From Cryptomeria japonica (Eukaryota; Streptophyta; Pinopsida; Cupressales; Cupressaceae), in contig NC_081411.1 of assembly GCF_030272615.1 (NCBI RefSeq), positions 828,124,897-828,188,896 of the forward strand: 64,000 nucleotides of DNA, given 5' to 3'. Shown here piece by piece: positions 35,074 through 48,000 of this stretch. Numbering within the stretch: the first letter of the stretch is position 1; the number at the start of each line of letters is the position of its first letter. The notes beneath the pieces were generated by a model. The model searched no databases and was not told the DNA's origin. It saw nothing but the letters and a program-made list of their open reading frames with translations. The position numbers were made by a program, and so were the translations under genes.

Positions 35074-36057
35074 TGTTATTTATTATGATAACAAATTATA
35101 TAAAAATATAAACAAAGTAAATAATTTTTTATTATATAAGCAGGGTAAGGGTCTTGATCCCATAACAAAGCAACAATTTAGATCGCTAACCCATCAAAAA
35201 CAACAATAAAAGCCCAAAACATCCACCTAAAAGACACAAGTTGTTCAACCACAAACCCCATCAGAAACTACCCTTAAACATAATAAAAAAACAGTATAGA
35301 ATATCAGTTAGAAGCAATAACTATTAATTCTATTATTAATGAGGCACGCAAGCCTCTTTGCAATATTTTTTCTATCGCGGGTTGGGATAAGGTGGAGCAT
35401 TATAAGACGATTCAAAATTTAGGGTTGCGTGAATGGCCACCTCATGGATCTAAGGGTGCTCGTAAGGAGTTGGCCTAGATTCTTGCTTTGCAAGAGTGTA
35501 ATTCCCTGGTGGGGCATCATGTTTAGGCTTGGGGCAAAGATTCTTCTGGTAAGTACTATGTTGTTGCTGGTTACTTAGAACTTACTCGACAGATTTTTGG
35601 AGGGGAGGAAGTTCCTTGAAGGAATCATGTGTGGAGTAAATTTTCTTGGCCTAAATGTAACTTTTTTTATGTGGCTAGTTGTCCAAAATCATTGTTTGAC
35701 TTGGGATAATTTGTGCAAATAGGGATTCCAAGGTCCCTCTATGTGCGCTATTTGTTGCAATAGTGAGGAATGTGTTTCTCACCTCTTCTTTCAGTGCTCC
35801 TTCGCCGGGGCAATTTGTCATTTCTGGTGGGGACTTTGGAACCAGACCTGTTGGCATATTTTCTCTTTAGCTAAATTCTGGGCTTGTTGGGGTAAGCCTC
35901 ATGTTAAGACTTCTATTCTCCAGGTTGCTTGGGCTATTGGGCTATCGGATTTTTCATGATACTAGGATCATTGTTCAATATTTGTGGTGGAGAATCATTC
36001 ATTCTATTTGTGAGACTGTTATGGCAAAGGGTGATTTTGATGGGGGTGTGGATCCTA
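35074..36057 (+). pseudogene. LINE ORF2 C-terminal relic (zf-RVT region)
   Basis: From about 35340, plus-strand remains of the C-terminal part of a LINE ORF2. KTIQNLGLREWPPHGSKGAR and VWSKFSWPKCNFFYVAS are typical of the region before the zinc-binding domain. Then come CAICCNSEECVSHLFFQCSF, with the C-x2-C...H-x4-C pattern of the reverse-transcriptase zinc-binding domain (zf-RVT), and a W-rich tail. Frameshifts and stops are present. Copy B of the ORF1-only LINE interrupts it at 36058, and the RNase H part resumes after 36882. The first 260 bases after the copy A target repeat are AT-rich and non-coding. Confidence 0.6.
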
Positions 36058-36065
36058 GGGATGTT

Positions 36066-36873
36066 TTTGATTAAAAAAGCAGTGTTAACTAGGGCGCTGG
36101 CACTTAACATAGATAGAAACTACCAAAAAGAAAAAAAGCCCGCAGGTAGGAAAAACAGCACATTTGGAGCAAGCCCGGGACCAACAAGGTCGAACAAAGG
36201 GAACTTGTCCAACCTTCAACAACTCAAACCCAACTCGGGGAGGGGCGTGGACACCCAATCCATGGGGGGAAGGGGGGGGGGAGGATTTCCCCTTCCACCT
36301 GCGACAAACAACAATCCAGGTGATACTACTCTCAGGGCCATCAAGGGAATGACCAAGCCGAAAGGATCCTGCTTGTAAACCATCGATAAAGCCACTGTCA
36401 TTAAGAATATTCAAAAAACAATCAGGCGAGGAAGACCCCGCAAAGACACTGTTAGACTGTTGTTGCAGAACAACAACAGAATGTTGATGTAGAACAGCAA
36501 CAAGAGCAGAATCGTCCGGAGAAGAGCAAAGAAGAGGTGTAGGAGCAATAGATGTAGGAGTCAAGGGGGCAGAAGAGTCCACGGTAGCGATAATATCAGC
36601 AAAGGCTTCATCAGCAGTAAGGGGCACCTCATCTCGAAAGGATTCAACTGAAATAGAGTCTGAAGCATTAATAGTCAAGTGATCTTCAATAGCACCCTTC
36701 CACCAAGTAGCAGCACCTTTGCGGCGAGAGAGAGAACAGTCTGAAGTTAAGTGACTTGTTGAGAAGCACCTTCGACAGTGAAAGGGGAGGCCCTCATAAT
36801 CCAACGGCTAAGTCCAAGGCCTCTCCCCAACCATAAGAACCACATCCCTCGGGAGGGCCAGAGATATGGGGAG
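36066..36873 (-). mobile_element. ORF1-only LINE insertion, inverted (copy B)
   Basis: An 808-base minus-strand insertion with the 8-base direct repeat GGGATGTT at 36058-36065 and 36874-36881. It is 5'-truncated. An open frame of 239 codons (36085-36804) carries LDYEGLPF-type text, the knuckle CRRCFSTSHLTSDC and RRKGAATWWKGA, then a long C-terminal tail. The 3' end reads AACACTGCTTTTTTAATCAAA, the same tail as copies A, D and E. It lies inside the ORF2 relic, between its zf-RVT and RNase H parts. Confidence 0.8.
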
Positions 36874-36881
36874 GGGATGTT

Positions 36882-37480
36882 GATAATATGTATTTGGTTC
36901 AATTTTCCTCTTCAGGGAGGTGTTGCTTCTCCTAGGGAGGCAGCATGCTTGGAGGATAATGAGAAATAGATGTCATCCTCTATGAAATATTAACGGGGAG
37001 GGTGGTTGGTCCTCTTCCCCTCAAGGAGTTTATTGGTGGAGTTGGTTGTGATGGTTCTGGAGATATCCAGTTTATTTTTTCAATTTATAAGGGTTTTCAT
37101 ACCAATAATTTAATGGAGGCTCTTGCCATTTTGTGTGCAGTGGAGCGTAGTTGTGCTCTTGGCTAGAAACGGATTATTTGTGAATCCGATTCTCAGGTGG
37201 TGGTGACTTTGTTGAATGAGTGACAGTTAGACAAGGTCAGTTGGCACTTGGTTGTGGTGATTAGGCAAATTCTTTGGTTGTGCAATTCCATGGAATCTAC
37301 TACTTTTAATCACACTCCTAGGGAATGGAATGGAGTTGCTAATTATTTAGCCAAGTGGGCTTTTGATCATGGGCAAGGCTGGAATATTGTGCACAAGGGG
37401 CAATTATCTTCGGATATGTCTCATTTGTTGGACCATTTAGTGGATACTGATAGAGTTGTGTAATTTTTTTTGTTGGGCAT
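36882..37480 (+). pseudogene. LINE ORF2 RNase H domain (RVT_3-like) relic
   Basis: The C-terminal RNase H-like domain of the LINE that copy B interrupts. FIGGVGCDGSGDIQFIF lies at the first strand, MEALAILCAVERSCAL in the helix, then ICESDSQVVVTLLNE, and HTPREWNGVANYLAKWAFDH, which matches the usual H-x-PREAN-x-AD-x-LAK end of this family. Two in-frame stops are visible. The end of the domain is also the start of the 1037-base tandem repeat. Its 3' UTR (TTATTTGATCTAATAAATTT) differs from the ORF1-only copies. Confidence 0.65.
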
Positions 37481-40236
37481 TTGGCCCTTCTTGCTTTGTG
37501 TCTCTTTATTTGATCTAATAAATTTTTAACCCTCTTTTTTTTTTAAAAAAAAAGCTTGAACCAAAAAATTAGTTATATTATAAAGGTATTGTAAATTTTA
37601 AAACATAAATCATTACATCATCAAAAACTTGCAATCAAAATAAATGTGGAATTAGATATTCATTTGAATATAGATTTCTTTTGAATCTACTCAACAAAAA
37701 ATTTTGCAACATTCCAATTGGTAATATTAGTAGGCAAACATTTATCGTCAAGTTAATAACACAATATTATTTATTGGTGTATATTGCACTAAATTGGATT
37801 GTTATAAACTTTGCTCAATGGTTTCTTGAATGGTTACTTTTCATTGGCATGCCTAGCTTTGTTTCCTTGGTCTAATTACATTATGATTGACACCAAACAA
37901 ATGTAAAATTATTTGTTATAAGAAAAAAGTAATTGTTAAAGATTGTTTGGATCTTTTTCATTTGCACTTAAGACTAGAGTGTATCATTAAAATAGTATAA
38001 AATGTTATCAAAAAAATATAGTTTGGGCTTGACATAAACATTATTAACACCAACTTCAAATAGTATCTCTCTTTGTATCAATAATGATTTCCCCCTTCTA
38101 TGATATATTAGAACACCATTACTGTCCAAAATAAAAAGTTGCTTGGTGTTGGTCCATTATTTCGCTAGTAACGGCACTCTCCTCTCCCGGTATTGGGACT
38201 TTAAGTCGAGTTTTCGCTGCTCTATCTACTTCTCCGGTGGTGACTTTGTTGAATGAGTGACAGTTAGACAAGGTCAGTTGGCACTTGGTTGTGGTGATTA
38301 GGCAAATTCTTTGGTTGTGCAATTCCATGGAATCTACTACTTTTAATCACACTCCTAGGGAATGGAATGGAGTTGCTAATTATTTAGCCAAGTGGGCTTT
38401 TGATCATGGGCAAGGCTGGAATATTGTGCACAAGGGGCAATTATCTTCGGATATGTCTCATTTGTTGGACCATTTAGTGGATACTGATAGAGTTGTGTAA
38501 TTTTTTTTGTTGGGCATTTGGCCCTTCTTGCTTTGTGTCTCTTTATTTGATCTAATAAATTTTTAACCCTCTTTTTTTTTTAAAAAAAAAGCTTGAACCA
38601 AAAAATTAGTTATATTATAAAGGTATTGTAAATTTTAAAACATAAATCATTACATCATCAAAAACTTGCAATCAAAATAAATGTGGAATTAGATATTCAT
38701 TTGAATATAGATTTCTTTTGAATCTACTCAACAAAAAATTTTGCAACATTCCAATTGGTAATATTAGTAGGCAAACATTTATCGTCAAGTTAATAACACA
38801 ATATTATTTATTGGTGTATATTGCACTAAATTGGATTGTTATAAACTTTGCTCAATGGTTTCTTGAATGGTTACTTTTCATTGGCATGCCTAGCTTTGTT
38901 TCCTTGGTCTAATTACATTATGATTGACACCAAACAAATGTAAAATTATTTGTTATAAGAAAAAAGTAATTGTTAAAGATTGTTTGGATCTTTTTCATTT
39001 GCACTTAAGACTAGAGTGTATCATTAAAATAGTATAAAATGTTATCAAAAAAATATAGTTTGGGCTTGACATAAACATTATTAACACCAACTTCAAATAG
39101 TATCTCTCTTTGTATCAATAATGATTTCCCCCTTCTATGATATATTAGAACACCATTACTGTCCAAAATAAAAAGTTGCTTGGTGTTGGTCCATTATTTC
39201 GCTAGTAACGGCACTCTCCTCTCCCGGTATTGGGACTTTAAGTCGAGTTTTCGCTGCTCTATCTACTTCTCCGGTGGTGACTTTGTTGAATGAGTGACAG
39301 TTAGACAAGGTCAGTTGGCACTTGGTTGTGGTGATTAGGCAAATTCTTTGGTTGTGCAATTCCATGGAATCTACTACTTTTAATCACACTCCTAGGGAAT
39401 GGAATGGAGTTGCTAATTATTTAGCCAAGTGGGCTTTTGATCATGGGCAAGGCTGGAATATTGTGCACAAGGGGCAATTATCTTCGGATATGTCTCATTT
39501 GTTGGACCATTTAGTGGATACTGATAGAGTTGTGTAATTTTTTTTGTTGGGCATTTGGCCCTTCTTGCTTTGTGTCTCTTTATTTGATCTAATAAATTTT
39601 TAACCCTCTTTTTTTTTTAAAAAAAAAGCTTGAACCAAAAAATTAGTTATATTATAAAGGTATTGTAAATTTTAAAACATAAATCATTACATCATCAAAA
39701 ACTTGCAATCAAAATAAATGTGGAATTAGATATTCATTTGAATATAGATTTCTTTTGAATCTACTCAACAAAAAATTTTGCAACATTCCAATTGGTAATA
39801 TTAGTAGGCAAACATTTATCGTCAAGTTAATAACACAATATTATTTATTGGTGTATATTGCACTAAATTGGATTGTTATAAACTTTGCTCAATGGTTTCT
39901 TGAATGGTTACTTTTCATTGGCATGCCTAGCTTTGTTTCCTTGGTCTAATTACATTATGATTGACACCAAACAAATGTAAAATTATTTGTTATAAGAAAA
40001 AAGTAATTGTTAAAGATTGTTTGGATCTTTTTCATTTGCACTTAAGACTAGAGTGTATCATTAAAATAGTATAAAATGTTATCAAAAAAATATAGTTTGG
40101 GCTTGACATAAACATTATTAACACCAACTTCAAATAGTATCTCTCTTTGTATCAATAATGATTTCCCCCTTCTATGATATATTAGAACACCATTACTGTC
40201 CAAAATAAAAAGTTGCTTGGTGTTGGTCCATTATTT
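37199..40236. repeat. 1037-base perfect tandem repeat, 2.93 copies
   Basis: Three copies with a period of exactly 1037 bases start at 37199, 38236 and 39273. The open frames of 71 and 64 codons are identical in all three. Each unit is 964 bases (LINE RNase H end plus AT-rich flank). Between units there is a 73-base filler (38163-38235 and 39200-39272) that is absent before copy 1 and after copy 3. The filler starts CGCTAGTAACGGCACTCTCC and is clearly more GC-rich. Identity implies a very recent event or an assembly artefact. Confidence 0.9.
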
Positions 40237-40239
40237 TAT

Positions 40240-41344
40240 TTTCTTGCATTTAATTGATTACTTTATTACATATTATGCACCTAGGATAGAATAATCTTGC
40301 TATGAGAAATATAATTTTATAGTTTGGTAGAGATGTTGTGCATACATGTGACTAAATATCCTTTATCCCACATTTGTAGTAGATTCACATCCTTTATTGT
40401 TGTATCCTACTTATTCCCACTTCTAGCTCTCATATGAACAATCTCTCAATCTATTTATAATCCACCATTTGATTAGAATAAAAAAAATTATAATACTAAT
40501 CTTCCTTGTGCTTAGCTTTAGCCTTCTTGATCTTGGGTGGCTACCTTTATAGCCAAATCTTACAATGTATTTGAGCAATTTGAAGCCTTGGGTTAAAAAA
40601 AAAAATCTTGAATATTTTGGATAGTAGATCTTATTTTTTTCTAGAAAACTTAATATGCTCTTGATATAGGAGCATCTTAGGGTGTGAGAAATCTTGCATT
40701 ACCTAGATATATTTTCTTTAATTTGTTTAAGTTTTTAACAATATTTTATCCATTTTAGCCTTTGCAAATTCTACCACTTTTACATATTTCACTTCGCAAT
40801 TGGAAACATGTGTTATATTTTGATCCTAAAATGGCATATCTAATTTATAAGATATTTAAATCACAACAAATGCATAGTTCACTTTCACTTTACTATTGGG
40901 AATGACCATGCAACATTTTTTTGTATTGTTCAAGGCTTGTGACATGTTTTCAAACCATGTGACAAAAAAGGACACATTTCTAGATCCATAAGACCCAAGA
41001 GAACTTATGGTTTGAACCACACCAAGATTTGTTCATCCATCATCACCACATTCATTTCAAAGATCTTTCACATATTTGGCTAAACTATATGCTACACTTG
41101 CCATTAAGCTTTGTCCCTCCTTGTAACTAACTAGGATCACTAATGTTAGAAAACTATGTAAACATTTCTAAGGATCATTTGGATTCAATTTAGTCAAAAG
41201 CTTAACATTGGCAACGTATTGTAATATCATTCAAAATGTCTAATTCACACATAGTTGTGCCCATATGTAATCAAATGGTTACAACTTGTTTTGTTAGGAA
41301 CCCATTGTAGTATATTGTAATTGATTCATGACCATGAATCCATA
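40240..41344. other. AT-rich DNA without recognised gene
   Basis: No coding region or element edge that I can support. Open frames are short and lack motifs. Confidence 0.45.
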
Positions 41345-42027
41345 AAGGTTATATTATTTTCTATTAAGGTAGGTTGGATTTTTCATAGGGCCTAAACCTT
41401 GTTACAAAAAGGAACAACAAATATACAAAACAAAAACAACCAAGTTACCCAAGACTGAACAATACTAGAACCAATCCTACACACTTACACACCCAAACGT
41501 TTGGTGTGAGGATGAGACACCATATTAGGAACTATTAGGAATAATTAGTTGACAAACTGGAGCTGAATACTAAAAAGGAACAACATAAAAAAGTTGCTTG
41601 GCTTCAATACTATTAGTTGGAAGAATAGGAGTCTCACAAAGTGCAAAGGGATAAGTTCCTAGATACACTAAATCACCCCTCAAATCATCAAAGATACACT
41701 ATAAGATGGTTAGGAAGATCACTCTTCCACCAAGTAGAGGAAGACTACAAACACCAAGGGGGCAATTAGAGGCCAAGTTCTCAATAGAAAAATAATGCTG
41801 ACATCGAAAAGGAATTCCTTCATAATCAACCAAGACCAAGACTTATCATTAACTTGTACAACTTCACCTTTAAAAGTTCTCAATGGATCAACTTATTAAA
41901 AGCAACAAAAATAGCAACATTGGAAGCATTTTTGTTCATCGCTTTTGCCTAAGAATCATGGCTAGGGTAGGTCCTATGCATAATAGATCAGCCCCACCAA
42001 CCAGATGAAAAAAACCCTTAATGAGAA
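41345..42027 (-). pseudogene. LINE ORF1 relic, left part (copy F)
   Basis: Minus-strand decayed ORF1 of the same LINE family. It shows VQVNDKSWSW, DYEGIPFRC in one frame, and a ruined knuckle ending LASNC, followed by a long decayed 3' region. The probable 5' continuation is at 49355-49440, beyond the copia insertion. No target duplication could be found for this old copy. Confidence 0.45.
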
Positions 42028-43106
42028 TGTTAGGACCCGAAGGCAACTGAGAGGGGAGGTGAATCAGTTGTCTATTAATTTCAACCCAAATATACTTTAA
42101 CCAAACTTCATACTTAATACCGGTAAACCAAACTTAATGTCGGTAAACAGATTAACAGTTAATAACAGTACCGATGAAACTTAATGCATGAAACAGAAAG
42201 AGAAACAATATCCACAACACATAACACAGAGATTTGTACGTGGAAACCCTGTAAGGGGAAAAACCACGGTGGGAAACCTTACCCACAATCAAATGATACT
42301 ACTGCAGATAGTATGTGTATATACATGGGGTCTGCACATGCAGATAGGCCAGCTGCCTAGAGCTCACTGCTCAATCACAAAATGAGAGTCACACTGACTA
42401 CAATTGGATGATTAAATCCAATGATAATGTACTGCTCAAAGTAGCATCTCCAATGCTAGATTCAATACCGGTTAAGCTCTGATTGTCTCCTTCAAACTTT
42501 CCTTGAATCTTCAAATGATGTCTGTGTGAGTAGCTCTGCTTATATTCGCATATACCAAATATCACAACCTTATAATACCTTATCTCATCTCCTATATCAA
42601 TCTCACAATTGAGATCTTACATATGTACCAAAACTTAAGAGCAAATGTGTAGGTCGGCTTACTAAGAATAATATAATAAAATCTATTACAAGTAAGTCAA
42701 GATGTGATGCATCATGTCAGCTCAACAACAATATTAATTGATTAAACCATTTTCATAATGTGTCGTGCTGATCTGGAATAGATAACGCTTGTCGATCCAT
42801 AACCTAGACCAATTTGTCGGTAACAGCAAATATGTCAACCCAATTAGACTAATAACCAAATCTCCAAAACCAAGTGTCCAAACCATGTCTTCGACATAAC
42901 CAAGTGATCCCCAGATGATAACAAGTCATCCTCAGTGTCGGTGAAGAATATAACCTACCGGTGAACCAGATATCGGGGACTGTGCATAAGTCACTGAACT
43001 TGTCGGTGAACATAACCAAAGATCTCTTGAAGGATAAGTGTTGATAAGTGTTGATAAGTGTTGACATCAATGACAAAACCAATGCAACATATCCATAATA
43101 CCAACA
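42028..43106 (-). mobile_element. Left LTR of the chimeric copia
   Basis: 1079 bases, minus strand. It starts TGTTGGTATTATGG at 43106 and ends GGGTCCTAACA at 42028. Just upstream on the minus strand (plus 43107-43120) is the polypurine tract CCAAAGGGGGAGAT. Near the start is a three-fold tandem repeat of ten bases (GATAAGTGTT, plus 43034-43064). The U5 end carries CAACTGA...TCAGTTG (42044-42070), which can form a hairpin. Shared blocks with the right LTR include GAGCTTAACCGGTATTGAA and TTTTGTGATTGAGCA. Confidence 0.8.
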
Positions 43107-43462
43107 ATCTCCCCCTTTGGCATTGATGGCAACACAAGATGGAAAAACCATCTAAGTGCCAAAGCAAAAATGTCAAAAACCAAAAATCAACAATCTCCAG
43201 AATAGATCAATACCAGAAATCAAAATACAGAATATCTCTCCCCTTAGGATAATGATTCCTAAATACAAAGTTTTTCCATAGATATCTCTCCCCTTTTGAC
43301 ATCAAATGCCAAAGCAATACAAATACCAGATAAAACCAGTTCATAGAACCAATTACAAATACAAACTTATCCAACTACTCCCCCTGAGAAGTAGCTCTCC
43401 TTCATCAAAGCCGGAAAAAGGTTTCTGTAAATTTTGTCGGTTTGATGCCAAGCATCAATTGT

Positions 43463-44560
43463 CTAAGTCTCTACCGGTGAGGGTATGACCCCAAGCTGCT
43501 CTCTAAGATATTCAAAAGTTTCCTTAGGCAAAGGCTTAGTAAAGATGTCTGCAATATGCTCTTTAGTATTCACATAAACCAATCTTACTTCTTTTGTTTC
43601 TACATTCTCTTTCAGAAAATTGTATTTGATAGAAACATGTTTAGTTTTAGAGTGAAATACCATATTCTTAGATATATCAATTGCTACTGAATTATCACAA
43701 TAGATGATTATAAGTTCTTTGCATTTTACCTTTATGTCCTTCAACATTTTTTTAATCCATAATACCTAAGTACAATTAGTTGTTGCTGCAACATATTCTA
43801 ATTCTGTTGTTGATAATGATATACAACTCTGTTTCTTGCTCAACCATGAAATCAATCTGCTACCAAGAAAGAATGTCTCGTCAATGGTGCTCTTTATGTC
43901 ATCTACATCTCCTGCCCAATTAGCATCAGTGTATGCACATAAATCAAAATTTTCATCTTTATGATACCATAAACCAAGATTTGTTGTGCCTTGTAAATAT
44001 CGGAAAATCTTTTTTACTGTTGATTCATGATTTTCTCTAGGATTACTCTGAAATCTTGAAACAATACACACTGCATTGATTATATCAAATCTTGTTTGTG
44101 TCAAATACAGTAAACCTTCAATCATAGATTTGTATCTTGTCGGATTAACAGGAGCTGAATCATCTTTCAATGGTATTTTATCAGTTGTAGTCATAGGAGT
44201 ACTTACCGGTTTAGAGTTTTCCATACCAAATTTCTTCAGTAATTCCTTCAAATACTTTGATTGACATAAGAATATACCTTTATCAGTCTGAGAAATCTGC
44301 AATCCTAAAAAAAAATTTATCTCCCCAATCATAGACATTTCAAATTCTTCCTGCATCTTGTTAGAAAAATCTTTACACAATCCATCTTCTCCTCCAAAAA
44401 TGATGTCATCAACAAAAACTTCAATAACCAAAATGTCTTCATTAGTCACATTGGAATATAAGTTGATGTCAGCATTACCTTTAGTGTAACCAAGTTTCAT
44501 AAGATATTTGTCCAATCTAGCATACCAAGCTCTAGGAGCTTGCTTCAATCCATATAAAGC
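43463..44560 (-). pseudogene. Ty1/copia RT C-terminus and RNase H
   Basis: Minus-strand pol remnant in one frame from 44548 to 43463, with a single in-frame TAG at about 43766. It begins inside RT at ALYGLKQAPRAWYARLDKYL, has the catalytic box as VEVFVDDIIFGG (FVDD in place of YVDD) and SKYLKELLKKFGM. RNase H follows: CAYTDANWAGDVDD, SWLSKKQSCISLSTTELEYV (the SSTEAEY box as STTELEY), and a C-terminus with HIADIFTKPL. About 340 bases of 3' UTR and a polypurine tract follow. The N-terminal half of RT and all upstream domains are missing, cut at the junction near 44560. This family has no ORF3 after pol, unlike the right half. Confidence 0.85.
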
Positions 44561-45055
44561 TAGATGAATTGGAACAAATTGAAAAGAACAATAAAGGATC
44601 TAGTTTGAAAGGCAAAGAAAAGGTAGATGAGGTAAAGCAAGAATTTTCAAAACAATGGATTAGGAAGAGAGATCAGAATGTTGATGAAACTACCTCTATA
44701 CCGGTAGAACTAAGTAATCCTCCACCGGCAGGAGATTCTTCATCCAACTGAGAAGTAACCCTTTGGAGGTATTGCAATAAGTTGAAAATCATGCAGATTA
44801 CCCTTGGTCGATGGTGAGAAAATAGATTTCTTCTTTACTGGCAGATGTATTAAGTTTTCACTTAACCGGCAAGCATTTAATGCAGTTGGTAAGAGAAATG
44901 TCATTATAAATCAGCTAATTTCCCTCTTTTTCAACTCACCAAGCATTCAAATAAGCAGAGAGTGCGAAAACAAAGCAAAGGCATTCAAGGCGAAGGTGCG
45001 GAGTGATTTCTTTCAAGCATTCAGAATATTTTCAGGCAGCTAAAGGCATTTTTCA
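44561..45055 (+). other. Leader of ORF3 in the right half of the chimera
   Basis: Plus-strand sequence between the inversion junction and ORF3. A 60-codon open piece (44569-44751) is rich in lysine and glutamate (KGKEKVDEVKQEFSKQW) and ends PPPAGDSSSN. It may be the end of the preceding pol or a spacer peptide; no domain is recognised. Confidence 0.4.
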
Positions 45056-48000
45056 ATGGCTTCTTCTTTTGCTCCCGAGTTTATTCGAAACCCTACTATT
45101 GTGGAAAATGTAAAATGCCCTAGGCCTGTATTTAAAATAATTCTCGAGATTGCCAAGCAAGATGACTCTGTAGGGGCATTTTCAAAAATTCCTAAAGGTG
45201 TAGCTTTTGCAGAAGACCTTAGGATTTATATACATTGCAATATAGAAGAACTAGGTTCTGAAGAATTGATGAAAATGTATACTAAGGTGATTTGTGATGA
45301 AAATGGTGTTGTCAAACCCGAACACAAGATTATAGAAACTCTAGGTTTTGTGGAAATACAGAACATTCTCCAATTTCCGGAAGTAGTAAGAATTGTCTTG
45401 AGCAGAGCACATGGAGAATTTCTATGGTTGGATTTTGTCTGCAAATTTACTCGGCAAGCAATTAGGGCAGTAACTGGTTTACCCTCAACCGGCAGCAGAC
45501 TTGACAAAACAAAGAAGATCCCTAACAACAAAGGGATGACCCTAACCGAAGCAACATCTGACAATAGATCACTGAGAGTGAATGATACCAAAGACATCAA
45601 TGTGAGATTTGTGAGTATGGTGCTAGGTTACAAGACTACACATGCTAACAGGCTAACTTCAGTTTCTAGTCTTTGTATAAACAGTTCTTATGAGATGGTT
45701 AACAACAATGCAATGATAGATGTGTGTGAATGACTAAAAGATGAACTCATTGATAATTTGAAAAAGATTAAAGGAGATAAGAAAGGGACATTCCGATTTG
45801 GAAATCTTTTGGTATGTTTGATGATGTATTTCACTAAGGAAATCCCTGGTACAGGACCTAAAGACTTTGGATATGATATACCGGTAGGAAAACAATTACA
45901 GGAAGTTTTTACCGGCATGGGAACTGCTAGAGACGACAACATAATTGAATATTTTAAAACTTTCCAAGCTAAAATGAAAACTAGAGAAAGACTACCACAG
46001 AGTGTAGTGGACAAATATGACAAATAAATCTATTTTGTTATCAAGAGAGATGAGACATGGATGGAAGTTGTACTCCCTAGGACTGTCTGGGTGACTGAAA
46101 TGGGATATGAGGTAGATCTTAACATTTTGGAAACATATCCTAAAGCATTACTGGATGCACCGAGAGAACCATCAGAACAAGTTTTTGGTAGTGTTGAAAC
46201 TATTGAAAGTGATGTAAACACATTGAAGGAAAGAAAGAAAAGAGAAAAATATATGAGAGATGCTTCTAAGAAAGTTAAGGAAATCAAAGAAACTGTAATG
46301 AACATCAGTGGCATATCGGCTACTAAGCTTGAAGGACTTCAATCAGAGGCACACATTTCACCGGTTGGCACATCTTCTGGAACTGACAGTGACAAGGCGG
46401 CTGAGTTTAAAAGAGTAGAAAGGAAAAGTAGAAAAGAAGAAGAGAAAACCTTCACTGGTACCCTCTCCTTCACCTAAGAGAACAAGGACTTTAAGGAAGA
46501 AACAACAGGCAGTAAGGGGACCACCAAAGAAGAAACAACAACCCGTTACTCTTTCCTTAGATGATTTATTGAATGAGATAACTGATGATGGAAATCTGGC
46601 AAATGTACACCAACTGTATGACACATTTAAGGATTTTGACAGAGAAAGCATTGAAAAGGTATTATTTTACATCTGGACATATACAAATAGGTTTTGATTG
46701 AAGTTGTGGATGACTTACCCAATGATTTGTATAGGAGATTGGAAGCAAAAAGGATTGCAGTGATGGAATTAGATAAGAAACTAAAAGTTGAGAAACTTCT
46801 AGTTGTACATCTTGTGAATTCAAAAGAAGAAATTGATGAATTAATCTCTGAGGCTAACCGATTTGTTTTTGCTAGTGGACACCGGCAAGTAAGTTTAATG
46901 GCATGAAGAGTTAAAGAGATTGAAGATGAAACAGATGATAATTGGGATATATTTTTTGTGGAGAAGGAAAAATAAGAGAAAATGAACCGACCAAAGAAAA
47001 CATTGAAACTGTATCAGAAGGATAAGGATAAAGGAAAAGGGAAATTGGTGGTATTCCAAACATCAAGATCACTGACAATTTACCGCCACCTTTGGATACT
47101 GCACCGGTACATACTGATGATCCACCGATTATTAACACTGAAGGTGTCACACATGATGACACTAATCATGAATCTGAGATACTATTCACCATGAATGTGG
47201 ACACTCGGAAAGTGAATACTGTTGTGGACAAGGATAGTGCAGAGGTTAAGGATGACAATGTTGATTGTGGCAACATGGCTGAGAAAATAGTAGAGACTAT
47301 TGAGGTTGAGATCCCACCCCAAACAGAGCAACCATTAGATACTAAGAAACCTACTGAGGCAGAGGTACATACTGAGACAGAGAAACTGGCAATAACTGAG
47401 ACATCAAAACAGTCTAAGAAACCCTTGCTAGTTGAGATGCAAACACAGACTGATCCACCGGAGGTAAACACAAGTAAATTGGTTACAACTGATAGAAGCA
47501 CAGAGGTAATAAAGGCAATTGGTGAGACATTCGACACATCAAGTGAATTCAGACCTACAAATGTTACAGAGGTACTCTTGGATTCAAGAAAAAAGATAAC
47601 AGATTGCAATGCATTGGCCTACAAGGCAATTGGTAACATTGTACCTATTCTCAAATTGATTGCACCTAATTGTAACATAGATCATATTAAGGATTCTTTA
47701 GGCAAATTGGATACATTGTCTAAATTTATTGTTGACAATGTAATAACGGTTGATATAGTGAATGAGGATACAATAAAGGATAAAGTTGAAAAGGAGAAGA
47801 ACAAATTCTTTGATGACACAATAAAAAAGTGCACTGAACACCTGAATACATTATTACGGGCACTGAACTCTACTATTTTGGAGTACAAAGAGCTATACAG
47901 GGAAACATGCAAACCTCACCTTCTGACAGAGGACATAGACAAGGAGATCAATAAAACACAAAAGGAAATTGATGACATAGCAGATAACATAATTGGTTCA

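Noticed and set aside
36085-36804. 239-codon minus-strand frame as a host gene
   Set aside because: CCHC knuckle, TWWKGA text and target duplication show that it is LINE ORF1.
38119-39365. Two identical 69-codon minus-strand frames as genes
   Set aside because: They exist only because the 73-base filler is repeated within the 1037-base tandem; no homologue recognised.
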